Position numbers and translations under genes: made by a program. Positions 50,067 through 60,237 of a stretch of DNA of 64,000 bases are shown here, piece after piece (the first letter of the stretch is position 1; the number at the start of each line of letters is the position of its first letter). The stretch spans positions 372,001-436,000 of the forward strand of contig CP012811.1 in NCBI GenBank assembly GCA_001936135.1. Direction: 5' to 3'. This stretch comes from Saccharomycopsis fibuligera x Saccharomycopsis cf. fibuligera. Lineage: Eukaryota; Ascomycota; Saccharomycetes; Ascoideales; Saccharomycopsidaceae. Under the pieces are notes generated by a model. The model saw only the letters and a list, made by a program, of their open reading frames with translations. It was not told the origin of the DNA and did not search any database.

Positions 50067-50502
50067 TTCATGAGTGTAGTGTAGTTGTGTTTAAGGAGAA
50101 GGAATTTCCTGGGTAGTGGAACAGCTCTTGACTCCTGCAGCGGTCACTCGCTTTTATGAAATATTATATAACACGCACACGCACATGCGATGGGCTGCAC
50201 ACTACTGCACACTACTACGCACCACTGCGCACCGCTGTGTCATTATACAATGCAGTTAGAAGCACTGCAACGTGCTAGTGGCCAATGTCTCGCTACTCGA
50301 AAACGCATTACAATGCTGCACAGCGCATTAGCTCACTGCTCAACAATCCTCCAACCAGGATTACCCTGCCTCTTGATCCCGAGAACTTCCACACAACTTC
50401 GGTTCGGGCCAATCACAGCTGGCTGTCTCGTCCCCCCCTAGCTCAGTGGCAATGCATTGCGGTACCGCATCAGCGCCGGTACTGTTACTAGTAGTAGTCC
50501 CA

Positions 50503-50552
<50 letters not shown>
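50503..50552 (+). repeat. (TAG)16 microsatellite
   Basis: About 50 bp of perfect TAG repeat; frame-dependent reading gives Val or Tyr homopolymers on either strand or stops, so it is not coding. Confidence 0.95.
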
Positions 50553-50601
50553 CTGGCAGTCATTTGGGACTTGGTCCTCGAGCGCTCCCAATATTCAATT
50601 G

Positions 50602-50686
50602 ATCAATCACTCGAGACGGGGGGCACACATCAGAGACATGTCTCAGAGCTCCCCCTCGAGGTTCATACGAGATATTGATTGTCTCG
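50602..50686. repeat. Nested inverted repeat with CTCGAG/GGGGG arms
   Basis: Left arm CTCGAG (50610-50615) then GGGGGG; right arm CCCCC then CTCGAG (50655-50660). The centre holds AGAGACATGTCTC, itself palindromic, and outer segments (CAATCA left, TGATTG right near 50676-50681) extend the symmetry. It could form a cruciform or hold paired factor sites. Confidence 0.65.
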
Positions 50687-51873
50687 GGATCCTCAGCTCC
50701 TCTGTAGTTGGTGCGATGCGCGTTCCTTTTTAACGGCCTCTGTTTCTAACGATATCGTCTTCACACGACAAAGCGGCTAAATGTTGAGCCGTATAGTGCC
50801 TCTATAGCTGTACTGATATATGCTTACCATCGACCAATCAAAAGCAGCGCCAGCAACCGTTGAATGTCAGTTTGAACGTAGATGACATTTTCAAACTCGA
50901 AAGCTCGATGCTTTCTAACATAACTTGAGCAAAAACAATCGATAGATGAAGAATACTCTCTACTACAACACTATAGACGGTTTCTTTCCTTCTGCATACA
51001 GACACCGCAGCAGTGCACTCCTGTCTTGCTTTGTCTGGTGCTTCTACAGAAGCATGCTTGCTCGCTCAACAACCAATCGCCCAGATCGCGATCTTCAAGC
51101 CAACCGATTGTCAGTTCTCAACCATCGCAATTGCAGTTAAATTTCCCTTCCAGAACGACTCTGCTATGATCAGATTTACACTATAGTCTTTAGACTTGTC
51201 TGTACATCGATGTATAAGTCAATAGTAACGGTAGAGCTCAGCATACTTTGGCTTGGCTTGTTGGATTGTGACACATTCTTATTGCCTGTCTTTTCAGACA
51301 TACAACATGGCAACCACATACGCGCAAGTGCGATTTGTAAATGAATTGATCCTTATAGTATCATCCTACATTCTCTCGCAAGGTCTAAAACGTGCCGCCG
51401 CAAACCGTGCTTCAGTAGCCCAAGGAATTCGCGCGCTCTAATAGCTATAGCTTATCGCATGCAAGGGAAGGCATATATATGTCTCGGTAAGTACATTATA
51501 TAAATTATGGTTGCATTGTGACAAGTGTGTCAAATGTGAGTGCCCAAGTATAGAATAATAGTAATATTCAAACATTGGTAACGTTTGTAGATATAGCTGC
51601 CGTGAAAGTAGAATTACCAAGGCGCAATCGCAGAACTACAACATACGGGCGGGCGTGGGTTCAGAATGGGATCGCTGCAAACATTTTATCCCATCAGCAT
51701 CAATACCAATACCGGGACCTTACTTAGTGCTTGCGTAAATTGTAACGTAACTTCTCAAACATTCTTCTCCCAGATTACCGAAGGCGTGCTCAACATGAAT
51801 ACCTTTATGAGCCAATGATGGTGATGGTGATGGCGGTATCCGGACCCTGGTGCAGTGCGGTGAGATGATAAAC

Positions 51874-51905
51874 GGGCCGTACGGCCCAAACCGCCTCATG
51901 GCGGT
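51874..51905. repeat. Two adjacent GC palindromes
   Basis: GGGCCGTACGGCCC at 51874-51887 is a perfect 14-bp palindrome; ACCGCC-TCAT-GGCGGT at 51890-51905 is a perfect 6-bp-arm hairpin. Both contain CCG/CGG triplets of the type bound by zinc-cluster factors. Confidence 0.75.
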
Positions 51906-52021
51906 GATTGCAAACGGAAGACAGAGGGAGAGCGGCGGCATACCGTATACATACAAGCGACGGAACGTACCGGAACAATCCAGCAAGGCTGCGGTTCGGA
52001 AAATGGCCACAGACCATGGAT

Positions 52022-52119
52022 CACGGACCACGGACCACGGACCACGGACGGCGGACCACGGACGGCGGACCACGGACCACGGACGGCGGACCACGGACGG
52101 CGGACCACGGACGGCGGAA
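52022..52119 (+). repeat. 7-bp minisatellite, 14 units
   Basis: Fourteen heptamers of two kinds, CACGGAC (A) and GGCGGAC (B), in the order AAAABABAABABAB, the last B ending GAA. Each unit contains CGG, so CGG triplets recur every 7 bp. The GC content is far above the surroundings, and because 7 is not a multiple of 3 all frames stay open. Confidence 0.95.
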
Positions 52120-53407
52120 GACGGTTTATCGTTTGACGTAGCTTTTACGGATACGGTTGGCGTGGCTGCTGCTCCGCGGATGCGGTTTGAGGATACCGAT
52201 TACGTACGGTCCTTTGATTGACACCGATGGTAAGTGCTCGGTGGAGGAACCGTTTTTGGCTCTGCATATCGGTATACCGAGAGTGGGTGATATTTGGCAT
52301 AAGGTTATGATGTTGTCCATTTCAGCCCACCCCCCACATTCGAGAGTCTCTAAGACCTTGAGATATCTCAGCTACAAGCTTCAGCTAAGTTATGTTGCAA
52401 ACCGGTCGATATAGTGCTTTTCGCCAATGCTTTTTTTAAAAAAAAAGCGTGGCTCGCAAAAAGTATGCCAATGGCGTGCTGCTCCTATGAGTACAGCAAT
52501 GAGGTGATTCTGTACTTTTAGCCCTCAGTTAAGACGAACTGGCAAACATACTTGGACTATGTGACATGGGACAACCATCAGGGTGTTTTCCGCACCAGCG
52601 CAGACACAAAAAATAACTAGGTCTTCCAAACAAGACACAGTTGCTTGGCCGTTGCCAGAAACTTTTGAAACGAGACTTTTCGATGGTCTCTAACATACAG
52701 CAACAACCATAGCCAATCCGATCGGTCGCTTCATAACTCCCACGGTGGATTATTATATACTGCCAGCAGCGTTTGCTCGGCCGAGTAGGCAAAACAGTAC
52801 AATAGCCTCGCGAGAAAGACATAGCGGATGATCTCTTTGCTAGTAAATAAATAAATAAATAGCAAATACACTATGGTAGTAGTGGCAGGAGGAGGAGGAG
52901 GAGGAGGAGACACAGAAGAAACCGTAGTAGTTATCGCCATCTTATGCTAGAAACAATAGTTCCTAGCTATCGCCACTACTGTTTCTATATATAAAGCCAG
53001 ATGGTCTACGCTGTAGCTCTACTCTACTTTATAAAAAAAAGTGCACACACACACACACACAGCTTCACTTGCTTTTCTTTTTTATACACTTTGATAACAC
53101 TGTCTTGCTGTCTTGCTGTCTTGCGGTCTTTGGATACACACTTGCGATTGTGAATTTTCCACAGTTTTGGCCTCGTTTTCCCGTGCGTGCAGTTGATGCT
53201 CATCGTCTTCGATCGTCATCATCACTCAATCAATTTCTCTATCTTTTTTTTTTTTTTTTTTTTTTTTTTGTTTTCCCGCCAGCCACAGACACCAAATTAA
53301 GCGCCAGATACAAACTACCAAAAGAAATACAAGAAACAACACCAGAGACTTTTGTCTTACGTTAATCACCCAGTAAATACAACAAAACCTATCAGAATAA
53401 GTGAGAA

Positions 53408-55840
53408 ATGTCCGGTCTTGTCACCGTAGCAGACTTGGCCCATTTCAAATCCGACTTCAAAGCACAAATATCCAAAGAGTTAAATCTTGATTTGCAGGCA
53501 AAATATGTCAAACTTTCCAGAATAGTGCTCCGAGTGGTGCTTTTTCTTGAGCGCAACAGCAACTATAACCAAGTCAACAGCGTCCCTTCTCTTTCTAATA
53601 TCAGCAGCAATAATAACAGCTACAATAATCATGACCATATCAATAGCAAATTAGCTTCTTTTCAACAACAAAATGGATCTGATTTTGAATATATCAAAGA
53701 TGACCTTTTGCAAGTTTTTGCTAGCGCCGATTTGGATTCCTGTGCTCCTGCTGCTCATCAAAACCAAAATGCTCAATTAACAGCAGGTTACAAAAATGAT
53801 TGTCCTACTACTGCCACTACCAATACTCACCCATCCATTGACAAGACTACTGAAAAATCGCTAAATCAGCTCAATGAGCAGTTTTTTGTCAATATTAGTG
53901 ATATAAATAGCAATTTACAAAATTTGGAAAATTTCTTCAATGAAAGCAGTGGTGTGACTTTGCAACAACAGCAGCAAGATATTAGCAATAAAAAGCGTCT
54001 CAGGGGAGTGCCCGAAGACTTTTCTACAGATTTGAAACATAATGCTGGTAGTAATCAAGCTGGCAACAATAACAACAACAGCAGGTATATTAGCATCAGC
54101 CAGATATTGAATGATAACTCATATGAGGATGAGGAGGAGGAGGAAGAAGAAGAAGAAGAAGAAGAAGGAGAAGTGGGTAAAAGAGGACAAGAAACAAATG
54201 ACGCAACTACATTAAGCACCACAAAATTTTTATCTGAAATTCTCAATAGTGATGATGGCCATGCTAGTAATCATACTAACAGTAACAATAACGAGAATCA
54301 CAATAATGACGACCCAGAAAATACTGATTATAGCAGCTTGAATAAGAATAGTCACAATCGCCGGGCTTCTATAAATAGTCTTGTCAATAATACCCAAAGC
54401 AATAGCATCTCAAAATTCTCATCAATGACGGTGCTGCCCGGGCAACATATTGCCGCTTCTGGTACTTTCAATGAACAATTCTCAATGCTAACCCCTAGTG
54501 CGTTTACTAGTAATGAGAATAGAACTTTTAATAATAGCAATTGCAACACCACCGCCACCAACAGCAAAATCTCGCTACCTTCGTTGCAAGAATCTATTGA
54601 TGATGAAATTTTTGAAATTTTGAAGAAGCGCAGAATTGACAATAGTGGCTCCACTGCCACAAACAATTCATATAACTCGTTTGATTCAAATATCAATAAC
54701 TTGAATGTTATCGCAAGTGGTAGTAAAAGTGGTGCAGGTTTTCGTCGAAGCAACAGTAATAGCTCGTCAAATAGTAGCCAAGGCAGCCAAGGCAGCAGTG
54801 CCAGCATCAATAATGCTCGTGACTCTTCAACGACAATGTCATCACAAGAAGAAACGGCAGCAGAAACCACTACCACATTGACTCCAGCTAGTTCAACTAG
54901 AACGTTATCACCATCGATGGCTGCAGCAACCAAAGGGATGTTAGATTTGAGTGGTCGTACCCATAATCATAATGATAATAATAGGAATAGTGGTTCATCA
55001 GAAAGATCCCCTAGTCTGGTTTTTGATGGAAGATGGAGGGACAGTAACAATGATACCGGGGATCTCAGCCACAGCAATGAATTTAATAATGGGGTGTTTA
55101 ACTCAATCAATAGAAATGAAAGTTCCACTAATGTTGCTTATGCTACTGCTACGCCTGCTGATAAACATGATACTATTCTGGTGAAGTCAAAAGAATATCG
55201 TTCTGGCTCTACTACCAGTGTCAGTTCCTCTACTTCCAGCATTAGTTCTGCTTCGCTGTTGCAGTCACAATCAAAATCACAATCACAATCACAATCACAA
55301 TCAAAGATAAAAGCAGTAGCAACCTCATCATCGTTAAATGTAGCGTCAAGAGACTCTAGTTCTACTGCCAATTCAGCCACATCCTCGCCTTGTTCTTCAG
55401 CTTGTTCACCGTCATCGTCATCCACTAAAGCCAACACCACCACCAAAAAGCCAACAAAATCTACCCCAATATACCGATTTGCCAAAATTGACACGGTTGC
55501 CGAATTATTAAAAGAATATTTTGAAGGAATAAATGGTGGTCCAGCAATACGGGATCTTGAATTGCAATACGGTGCTCGTTGGCGTGGCGGTTCTAAACAT
55601 TCAGTATCTAAGCAATTCAACAGAAGGAAGAATTTGTACTTGATTACCGAGAGAGCCATAGCCGATGGCAAGGGACAACGCAGTTATGATTTGGCCAAAT
55701 GTATTGAAATTTTGGAAAATTCAAGGACTTTTTATAGCATGCAGGAGAATAAAGTAAGCAAGAAGAGTTTGAACTGGTTGACTAATAATTTACCTTTTGA
55801 ATTGATGAAATTTTTGGATACTGAAGAAGAGAAATGTTGA
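53408..55840 (+). CDS. GCR1_C-domain transcription factor (Gcr1/Msn1/Hot1 family)
   Basis: 810-residue nuclear DNA-binding protein. The C-terminal domain (about residues 687-775) carries the GCR1_C pattern: YRFAKIDTVAELLKEYFEGI, GGPAIRDLELQYGARWRGG, SVSKQFNRRKNLYL. Relatives control glycolytic genes or osmotic-stress genes. The N-terminus (about 1-52) is a conserved-looking helical, possibly dimerising segment. Between them lies about 600 residues of Asn/Ser/Gln/Thr-rich disorder with a poly-Glu tract (about 242-255) and SQSQ runs. CTG codons at positions 343, 537, 591 and 617 lie in Ser-rich context, consistent with Ser decoding. Its 3.7-kb upstream region suggests complex regulation. Confidence 0.87.
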   Translation: MSGLVTVADLAHFKSDFKAQISKELNLDLQAKYVKLSRIVLRVVLFLERNSNYNQVNSVPSLSNISSNNNSYNNHDHINSKLASFQQQNGSDFEYIKDDLLQVFASADLDSCAPAAHQNQNAQLTAGYKNDCPTTATTNTHPSIDKTTEKSLNQLNEQFFVNISDINSNLQNLENFFNESSGVTLQQQQQDISNKKRLRGVPEDFSTDLKHNAGSNQAGNNNNNSRYISISQILNDNSYEDEEEEEEEEEEEEGEVGKRGQETNDATTLSTTKFLSEILNSDDGHASNHTNSNNNENHNNDDPENTDYSSLNKNSHNRRASINSLVNNTQSNSISKFSSMTVLPGQHIAASGTFNEQFSMLTPSAFTSNENRTFNNSNCNTTATNSKISLPSLQESIDDEIFEILKKRRIDNSGSTATNNSYNSFDSNINNLNVIASGSKSGAGFRRSNSNSSSNSSQGSQGSSASINNARDSSTTMSSQEETAAETTTTLTPASSTRTLSPSMAAATKGMLDLSGRTHNHNDNNRNSGSSERSPSLVFDGRWRDSNNDTGDLSHSNEFNNGVFNSINRNESSTNVAYATATPADKHDTILVKSKEYRSGSTTSVSSSTSSISSASLLQSQSKSQSQSQSQSKIKAVATSSSLNVASRDSSSTANSATSSPCSSACSPSSSSTKANTTTKKPTKSTPIYRFAKIDTVAELLKEYFEGINGGPAIRDLELQYGARWRGGSKHSVSKQFNRRKNLYLITERAIADGKGQRSYDLAKCIEILENSRTFYSMQENKVSKKSLNWLTNNLPFELMKFLDTEEEKC

Positions 55841-55891
55841 AGTAGGTGGTAATTTATATCTTTTTGTTTTCATGGCTTTTACCAGGTTTTG

Positions 55892-55935
<44 letters not shown>

Positions 55936-56933
55936 CTCTCACTTTTGTTTGTTACATCTATCACATTCATATCTACACTCCTTTTTGATTTCTTTTGTTC
56001 TATTATATTGGTTTGGCTTTGGTTCTTTTCTCATTTTAGTTTGATTTGGTTTGGGATTTTTTTTATTCTTGTCATCTGTCAATATACGTTGTAAGTTTAC
56101 ACACACCACTAGTATCATCAACTCGACCTTTGATGTCGGTTTTGTATCTTTAAGTTTACTTTTGTTGGTAATATTTACTAGACGAGAGGTTGGATCTGGC
56201 GTATTAATGGAAAACCAGTAACGTGATGATTGCAAAGGCTCAAGAAGAAAGAAAGAAGAAAACTGCAGGGAAAAAGTAATAACTATGGTGTGATAATGAT
56301 TGGTTAAGGCTAGGACAAGGTTTTCGGAGCAAGAGCATCTACCATAGCATATTCGAGAGCAAAATTTACAAAAATAAGTAAAAGAAAAGCACAACATGTT
56401 GTAAAAATTTATAAATATAAAAATGAAAGTAAAATGATTATAATAATTATGAGATACGTTGAATAATGTGGCGATATGACAACGTGACGATGAGAAGAGA
56501 AGCATTTTTGCAAATTGAAAAGGAAAAGAAAAACGTAATGTATGCTGGTACCATATCAAAAGAAAAAAAAAATATTAACTTCCACGAACATCATCATAAT
56601 CTAATTCGTTTCCAATAACATCTTTGATGTCATTATCGTTTTAATAGTATGTGTGGCTGATGATTTCACCTCTTGGCTATTGCCATGGGCGATTTTATGC
56701 TTAATTATGGCCAAATACCAATATACCAAGATAACAAAAACAAAGCACCACTGATCACCTTTATTGATATTTTCTCTTTTTCTTTTTTCTTTTTTCTTTT
56801 TCTTCTTCTTCTCAGTTGATAGAATAAATCACTGGCGCACATTAAACCTCCTCCACCGCTGCGCAATCTTCATCTTCATCTCATTCTTCTTCGCGCAATG
56901 AACTAAACCAACCCACGTAATATCACTCATAGT
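55841..56933. other. TF 3' flank
   Basis: 1.1 kb between convergent stops. Contains a T43 homopolymer at 55893-55935 shortly after the TF stop and a TTTTCT-type pyrimidine tract near 56770-56813. ORFs covering 55846-56559 are low-complexity. No gene. Confidence 0.55.
55893..55935. repeat. T43 homopolymer
   Basis: Uninterrupted run of 43 T on the plus strand in the 3' flank of the TF gene. Confidence 0.9.
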
Positions 56934-57134
56934 TCAATGTTCAAATGGAAGTTTCAAACCAAGCCAAACTTTGTAATCTTGCTTAGCTCTGTACAAAATC
57001 CAAAACCACATAGTTGCTCCCAAGACTTTTGACGTTATTCTGTAAAATGCAGGAACTTTTGGGTATGGTATATTAGCATGACGAACATATTTGGCATGGC
57101 CGTGAGCTGAAAGTCTGAATAAAGATTGTCTCAT
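56934..57134 (-). CDS. NADH dehydrogenase (complex I) accessory subunit, NDUFB2-like
   Basis: 66-residue protein, start ATG 57134. An N-terminal basic amphipathic stretch (MRQSLFRLSAHGHAKYVRHA) looks like a mitochondrial targeting sequence, followed by a single membrane helix containing the diagnostic ATMWFWILYRAKQDYKVWLG block, equivalent to GLMWFWILWRFWHD in mammalian NDUFB2 (subunit AGGG of the complex I membrane arm). Small size and the single helix fit. Complex I is absent from Saccharomyces, so this gene argues for a Candida-type yeast. Function is from family resemblance over one helix. Confidence 0.8.
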   Translation of the reverse strand: MRQSLFRLSAHGHAKYVRHANIPYPKVPAFYRITSKVLGATMWFWILYRAKQDYKVWLGLKLPFEH

Positions 57135-57296
57135 ATTTGATATTGGTTATTTATATATTATGATTGAAGCCAATTTGTGGTTTTGACTGACTGACAACAG
57201 TTAGTGTGTGCTTGTGTATATTGCGTGCTGAGGCTGGTAGCGATTGATTCAATTAACGTTGTTTCGTAGCATCAATAGTTCTTTCTCTCTTCTCTC

Positions 57297-57327
<31 letters not shown>

Positions 57328-57874
57328 GCTGTTGTGTCGGCCAATCGCGAAGGCAGCAAAACAAATCTGTAAGAGGAAAGCCGGTTAAGCAGCGATGACC
57401 TAATCATGCGATTCATGCGTCTTTAAGCATCATTTTACTGCACCCTCAAATTGTTCAACACCCCCTTTATAAGCATGTAGCCGGAATCATGGCAATACAT
57501 GTTACATTACTTTATGTCTGCACTGGACAGAGTAAAGAGAGTCTTGCTTGATGATTACTCGAAGTATACAAGAAAAAAAAACATAATTTATGCTTTCTGA
57601 CGTTCTACAAAGCCGTTTTCCACTACCCATCAAGCTAGATGATCAGCAAGCGGGGCTGAACGTTTCAATTCAGGTCAAGAAGTACAGTAGATGAACTGAA
57701 ATACATGGAAAAAAAAGGAATTTCATGCCAAGTATATTTTCAACGAGCAGAGAGTAATATATGACAGCAGAACTGAAGATCGAAGCAAAAAAACAGTTAA
57801 GTGGGTTAGCAACTATGATTAGAGATTTGGAAAATGTGAAACTTGAAATAAATGGATTATTCTTTTCAAATTAC
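57135..57874. other. Complex I subunit upstream / FPR2 downstream region
   Basis: 740 bp between two minus-strand genes, with a CT/T-rich tract near 57285-57325. No RNA gene or credible ORF. Confidence 0.55.
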
Positions 57875-58486
57875 TCATAATTCATCTCTTGGACTAATAA
57901 TGTCAATTAATTCGGTCTTGAAAACTAAGTTGGCCTTTGGAGGAATAACCCCACCGGCACCACGTTCACCGTAGGCTAATTGATAAGGAATAGACAATTT
58001 TCTTTGTTCACCAACACACATTCTAGAAGAAAAAGAAATCGTTAGTAATAGTCTCTTTATTTTCATCACAAAATAGAAAAGGAGGAAAAAAAAGCATCCT
58101 TGGTAACTTTTCTATAACTAGCCGTAGTGATAATGGTAACACTATACCTCCACAATGTCATTTCACTTCATGCGTCGCAAATAGTACTATACATACCCAA
58201 CTAAACCTTGGTCCCAGCCTTTAATAACCTGTCCTTTTCCCAATTGAAACTCAAAAGGAATACCTCTCAGCAATGAGCTGTCAAAAATCTTGCCATCTTC
58301 AAGTAATCCAGTATAATGGATCTTCAAAGTATCACCTCTTGCAGATTTCACTGGACAGTCTTCAGCAGCAACTTTTTTAGTGATGCCAATTCTAAGCTTG
58401 TTGTTCTCATCAGCAGCGGCGACTGAAGCGAGGGTAAAGAAGGCAGCAAGAATGGAGAAAAGCGATAAAAGTCTGGTACTGAGCAT
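57875..58486 (-). CDS. FPR2: ER FKBP-type prolyl isomerase Fpr2, one intron
   Basis: Peptidyl-prolyl cis-trans isomerase of the ER lumen. Exon 1 58486-58197, intron 58196-58023 (174 nt; donor GTATGT, TACTAAC at 58041-58047, acceptor TTCTAG), exon 2 58022-57875; joined in phase 2 it gives 145 residues. Signal peptide about 1-24, then the FKBP domain: [43 protein letters not shown] and [17 protein letters not shown] with [16 protein letters not shown]. The key FKBP residues (Tyr, Phe, Asp, Trp in KGWDQGL) are present. The C-terminus is RDEL, a probable ER-retrieval signal of the HDEL type. Unspliced reading would run out after YV. Confidence 0.94.
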
Positions 58487-58729
58487 TTTTTATGTGTGTA
58501 TGTATGTGTGATTGTGGTGATCGTTTTTTTCTTTTTTTTTTTAAATATCACTATAGTTGTTCTGAAAGCAGACAGTTGGGTGCTTGCTGTGCTGCGTGTT
58601 GGTTCTTGATGTTGTTACGTTGCGTCGTTGAGTCTCGGGGGTTTAGCTATAGCAGGGCACGCAACCGGCATAATGCTCATCTGCTAACGTCAATTGACGG
58701 ACTGTAGTAGATAAATAGATCTTTACGGA

Positions 58730-59923
58730 ATGTTTACATTGGTATCTCCATTGGGCTCCCCGAAAGCAGTGAAGAACCTAAAAATGAGCAATAATTGGTA
58801 TAATATTGTCTCCAGCTTTGTAAAAAGCTCTTCTAACCTTCGAATTGTCTCTCTGAGAGTGGCTGATAGTGCTGTTTTTTCAGCAGCAAAGACAGCAACA
58901 ACAGCAACAAATGCTGGCGAGAAACACAATATTCTTATCTTGGATTCATCATTCAATCCTCCACATAAGGGCCATGTGTCAATAATTGAAAATGCAATAA
59001 ATTACTACAGCAACAAAACCCAAGCAAGTACTTCAGCACCAGCGACGACGGCCGCAACGGTGGTGTTAATGCTTTCCGTGAATAATGCAGATAAGCTTCA
59101 TCCCAAACCAGAGCTGTTTGATAAGAGATTACAATTAATTGACTTGCTTAGTGATTACTTGTACAAGATTAATAAACAAAAAGTGTCGGTGTTGATTTGT
59201 TTGACCAAATTTGCTAAATTTACTGACAAATATCATGAATTCAAGCAATTGCTTTTGCTGTTGAACAACAACAAGATCAGCAATGAAGACACCACGCCAG
59301 CAGCAGCCCAACAGCAAGAAAAAGATGCTAATGGAGAAGAATCAAGCGATTGGATTAAATTGCAAAGTGGGAATAATGAATTATTAAACTATAACATTGC
59401 ATTTCTCGTTGGGTTTGACACAATTGTCCGTATATTTGATGCTAAATACTATCATCCAAATAGCATTGAAGAATCGCTTCAAGAGTTCATAGCTGGGAGT
59501 GATTTGCTTTGCCTTGCCAGAAATACAAGCAATGGCAATAGCAATGACCTAAGCGAACAAGAATCGTACGCTAAAAATATCAAAGATGGTAAAATTTTAG
59601 GTGTACCTGCAGCATGGTCATCAAAGATAATTGTATTGAATCCAACAAAGGGTGAAGACAGCAGCTTAGGGAAATTCATCACTAATGTTACAGCTACTGA
59701 GAAACAGCCAACGCAGTGCAATGACAAAGAGACAGAAGAGTTTTTGCGGTTTTTGACCACCATTTCTTCGTCTGAGATTCGTAATCAGTTGGAAAAATAT
59801 TTTGGTGATGAAAAGAAGAGTGCAAGTGGTAAGGATAAAGAGGATATTGACGAATTTTTACAAAAACGAACAATAAAAGAGATTGCGGATCATATTTTGC
59901 AACATGAATTTTACAACAATTAG
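58730..59923 (+). CDS. POF1: Nicotinamide mononucleotide adenylyltransferase-like protein Pof1
   Basis: Nucleotidyltransferase that adenylates NMN to NAD+, known in yeast as POF1. In the 397-residue frame the nucleotide-binding signature DSSFNPPHKGH gives HxGH at H79-H82, followed by SVNNADKLHPKPELFDKRL, the block NIAFLVGFDTIVRIFDAKYYHP (conserved in POF1) and the C-terminal ISSSEIRNQL (the ISSTxxR motif, residues 345-354). It is longer than the 258-residue S. cerevisiae protein owing to Thr/Ala-rich, Gln-rich and acidic inserts (about 100-115, 185-210, 355-375). Start ATG 58730 is used; ATG 58784 (MSNN) is equally plausible and matches the yeast N-terminus better. Divergent from FPR2. Confidence 0.88.
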   Translation: MFTLVSPLGSPKAVKNLKMSNNWYNIVSSFVKSSSNLRIVSLRVADSAVFSAAKTATTATNAGEKHNILILDSSFNPPHKGHVSIIENAINYYSNKTQASTSAPATTAATVVLMLSVNNADKLHPKPELFDKRLQLIDLLSDYLYKINKQKVSVLICLTKFAKFTDKYHEFKQLLLLLNNNKISNEDTTPAAAQQQEKDANGEESSDWIKLQSGNNELLNYNIAFLVGFDTIVRIFDAKYYHPNSIEESLQEFIAGSDLLCLARNTSNGNSNDLSEQESYAKNIKDGKILGVPAAWSSKIIVLNPTKGEDSSLGKFITNVTATEKQPTQCNDKETEEFLRFLTTISSSEIRNQLEKYFGDEKKSASGKDKEDIDEFLQKRTIKEIADHILQHEFYNN

Positions 59924-60237
59924 CTATACTTTTTGGCGGATACCAGATAGTAGCGTTGACTAGGCAATAAACAAATATATGAAAATAAATGAGAATTATG
60001 GCTATAACGAGAATGTCGTTTTAGATTGTAGCTTCATAGGTTTGACGGTGACACTTTCCTGGTCTAGAAAATAGAAACCTTTTATTGACAGCCTAATCTA
60101 CTGCGAAAAAGTTCTACAATCCCTTCACATCCAAAACGGAACATAATTCTATGCAAAAAAAATGTATAATATATTAGCTAAAAAAATAAATATCAGCACT
60201 GCCATTATTGTAAACATTTCACCCTACACATCCTTAC
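59924..60237. other. POF1/GCN3 convergent 3' region
   Basis: 314 bp between convergent stops, AT-rich, suited to two terminators. Nothing else seen. Confidence 0.6.

Larger units (their letters stand above)
49740..53407. other. 3.7-kb repeat-rich divergent intergenic region
   Basis: Shared upstream region of the Asn-rich gene and the GCR1_C factor, much longer than the usual yeast spacer. It contains (AT)n at 50034-50066, (TAG)16 at 50503-50552, a nested inverted repeat at 50602-50686, palindromes at 51874-51905, a 7-bp minisatellite at 52022-52119, GGA and AC microsatellites near 52889-52908 and 53043-53062, and T26 at 53244-53269. Several ORFs of 60-124 codons are repeat-derived. No RNA gene was recognised. 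Confidence 0.6.

Noticed and set aside
52022-52119. Considered as a CRISPR-like array
   Set aside because: Seven-bp contiguous units without spacers in a eukaryotic genome; a minisatellite.
51720-52221. Overlapping ORFs of 123-124 codons on both strands
   Set aside because: Produced by the 7-bp repeat keeping all frames open; translation is RPWSVV/DHGPRT repeats.
55846-56559. ORFs downstream of the TF gene, both strands
   Set aside because: Driven by the T43 tract and low-complexity sequence.
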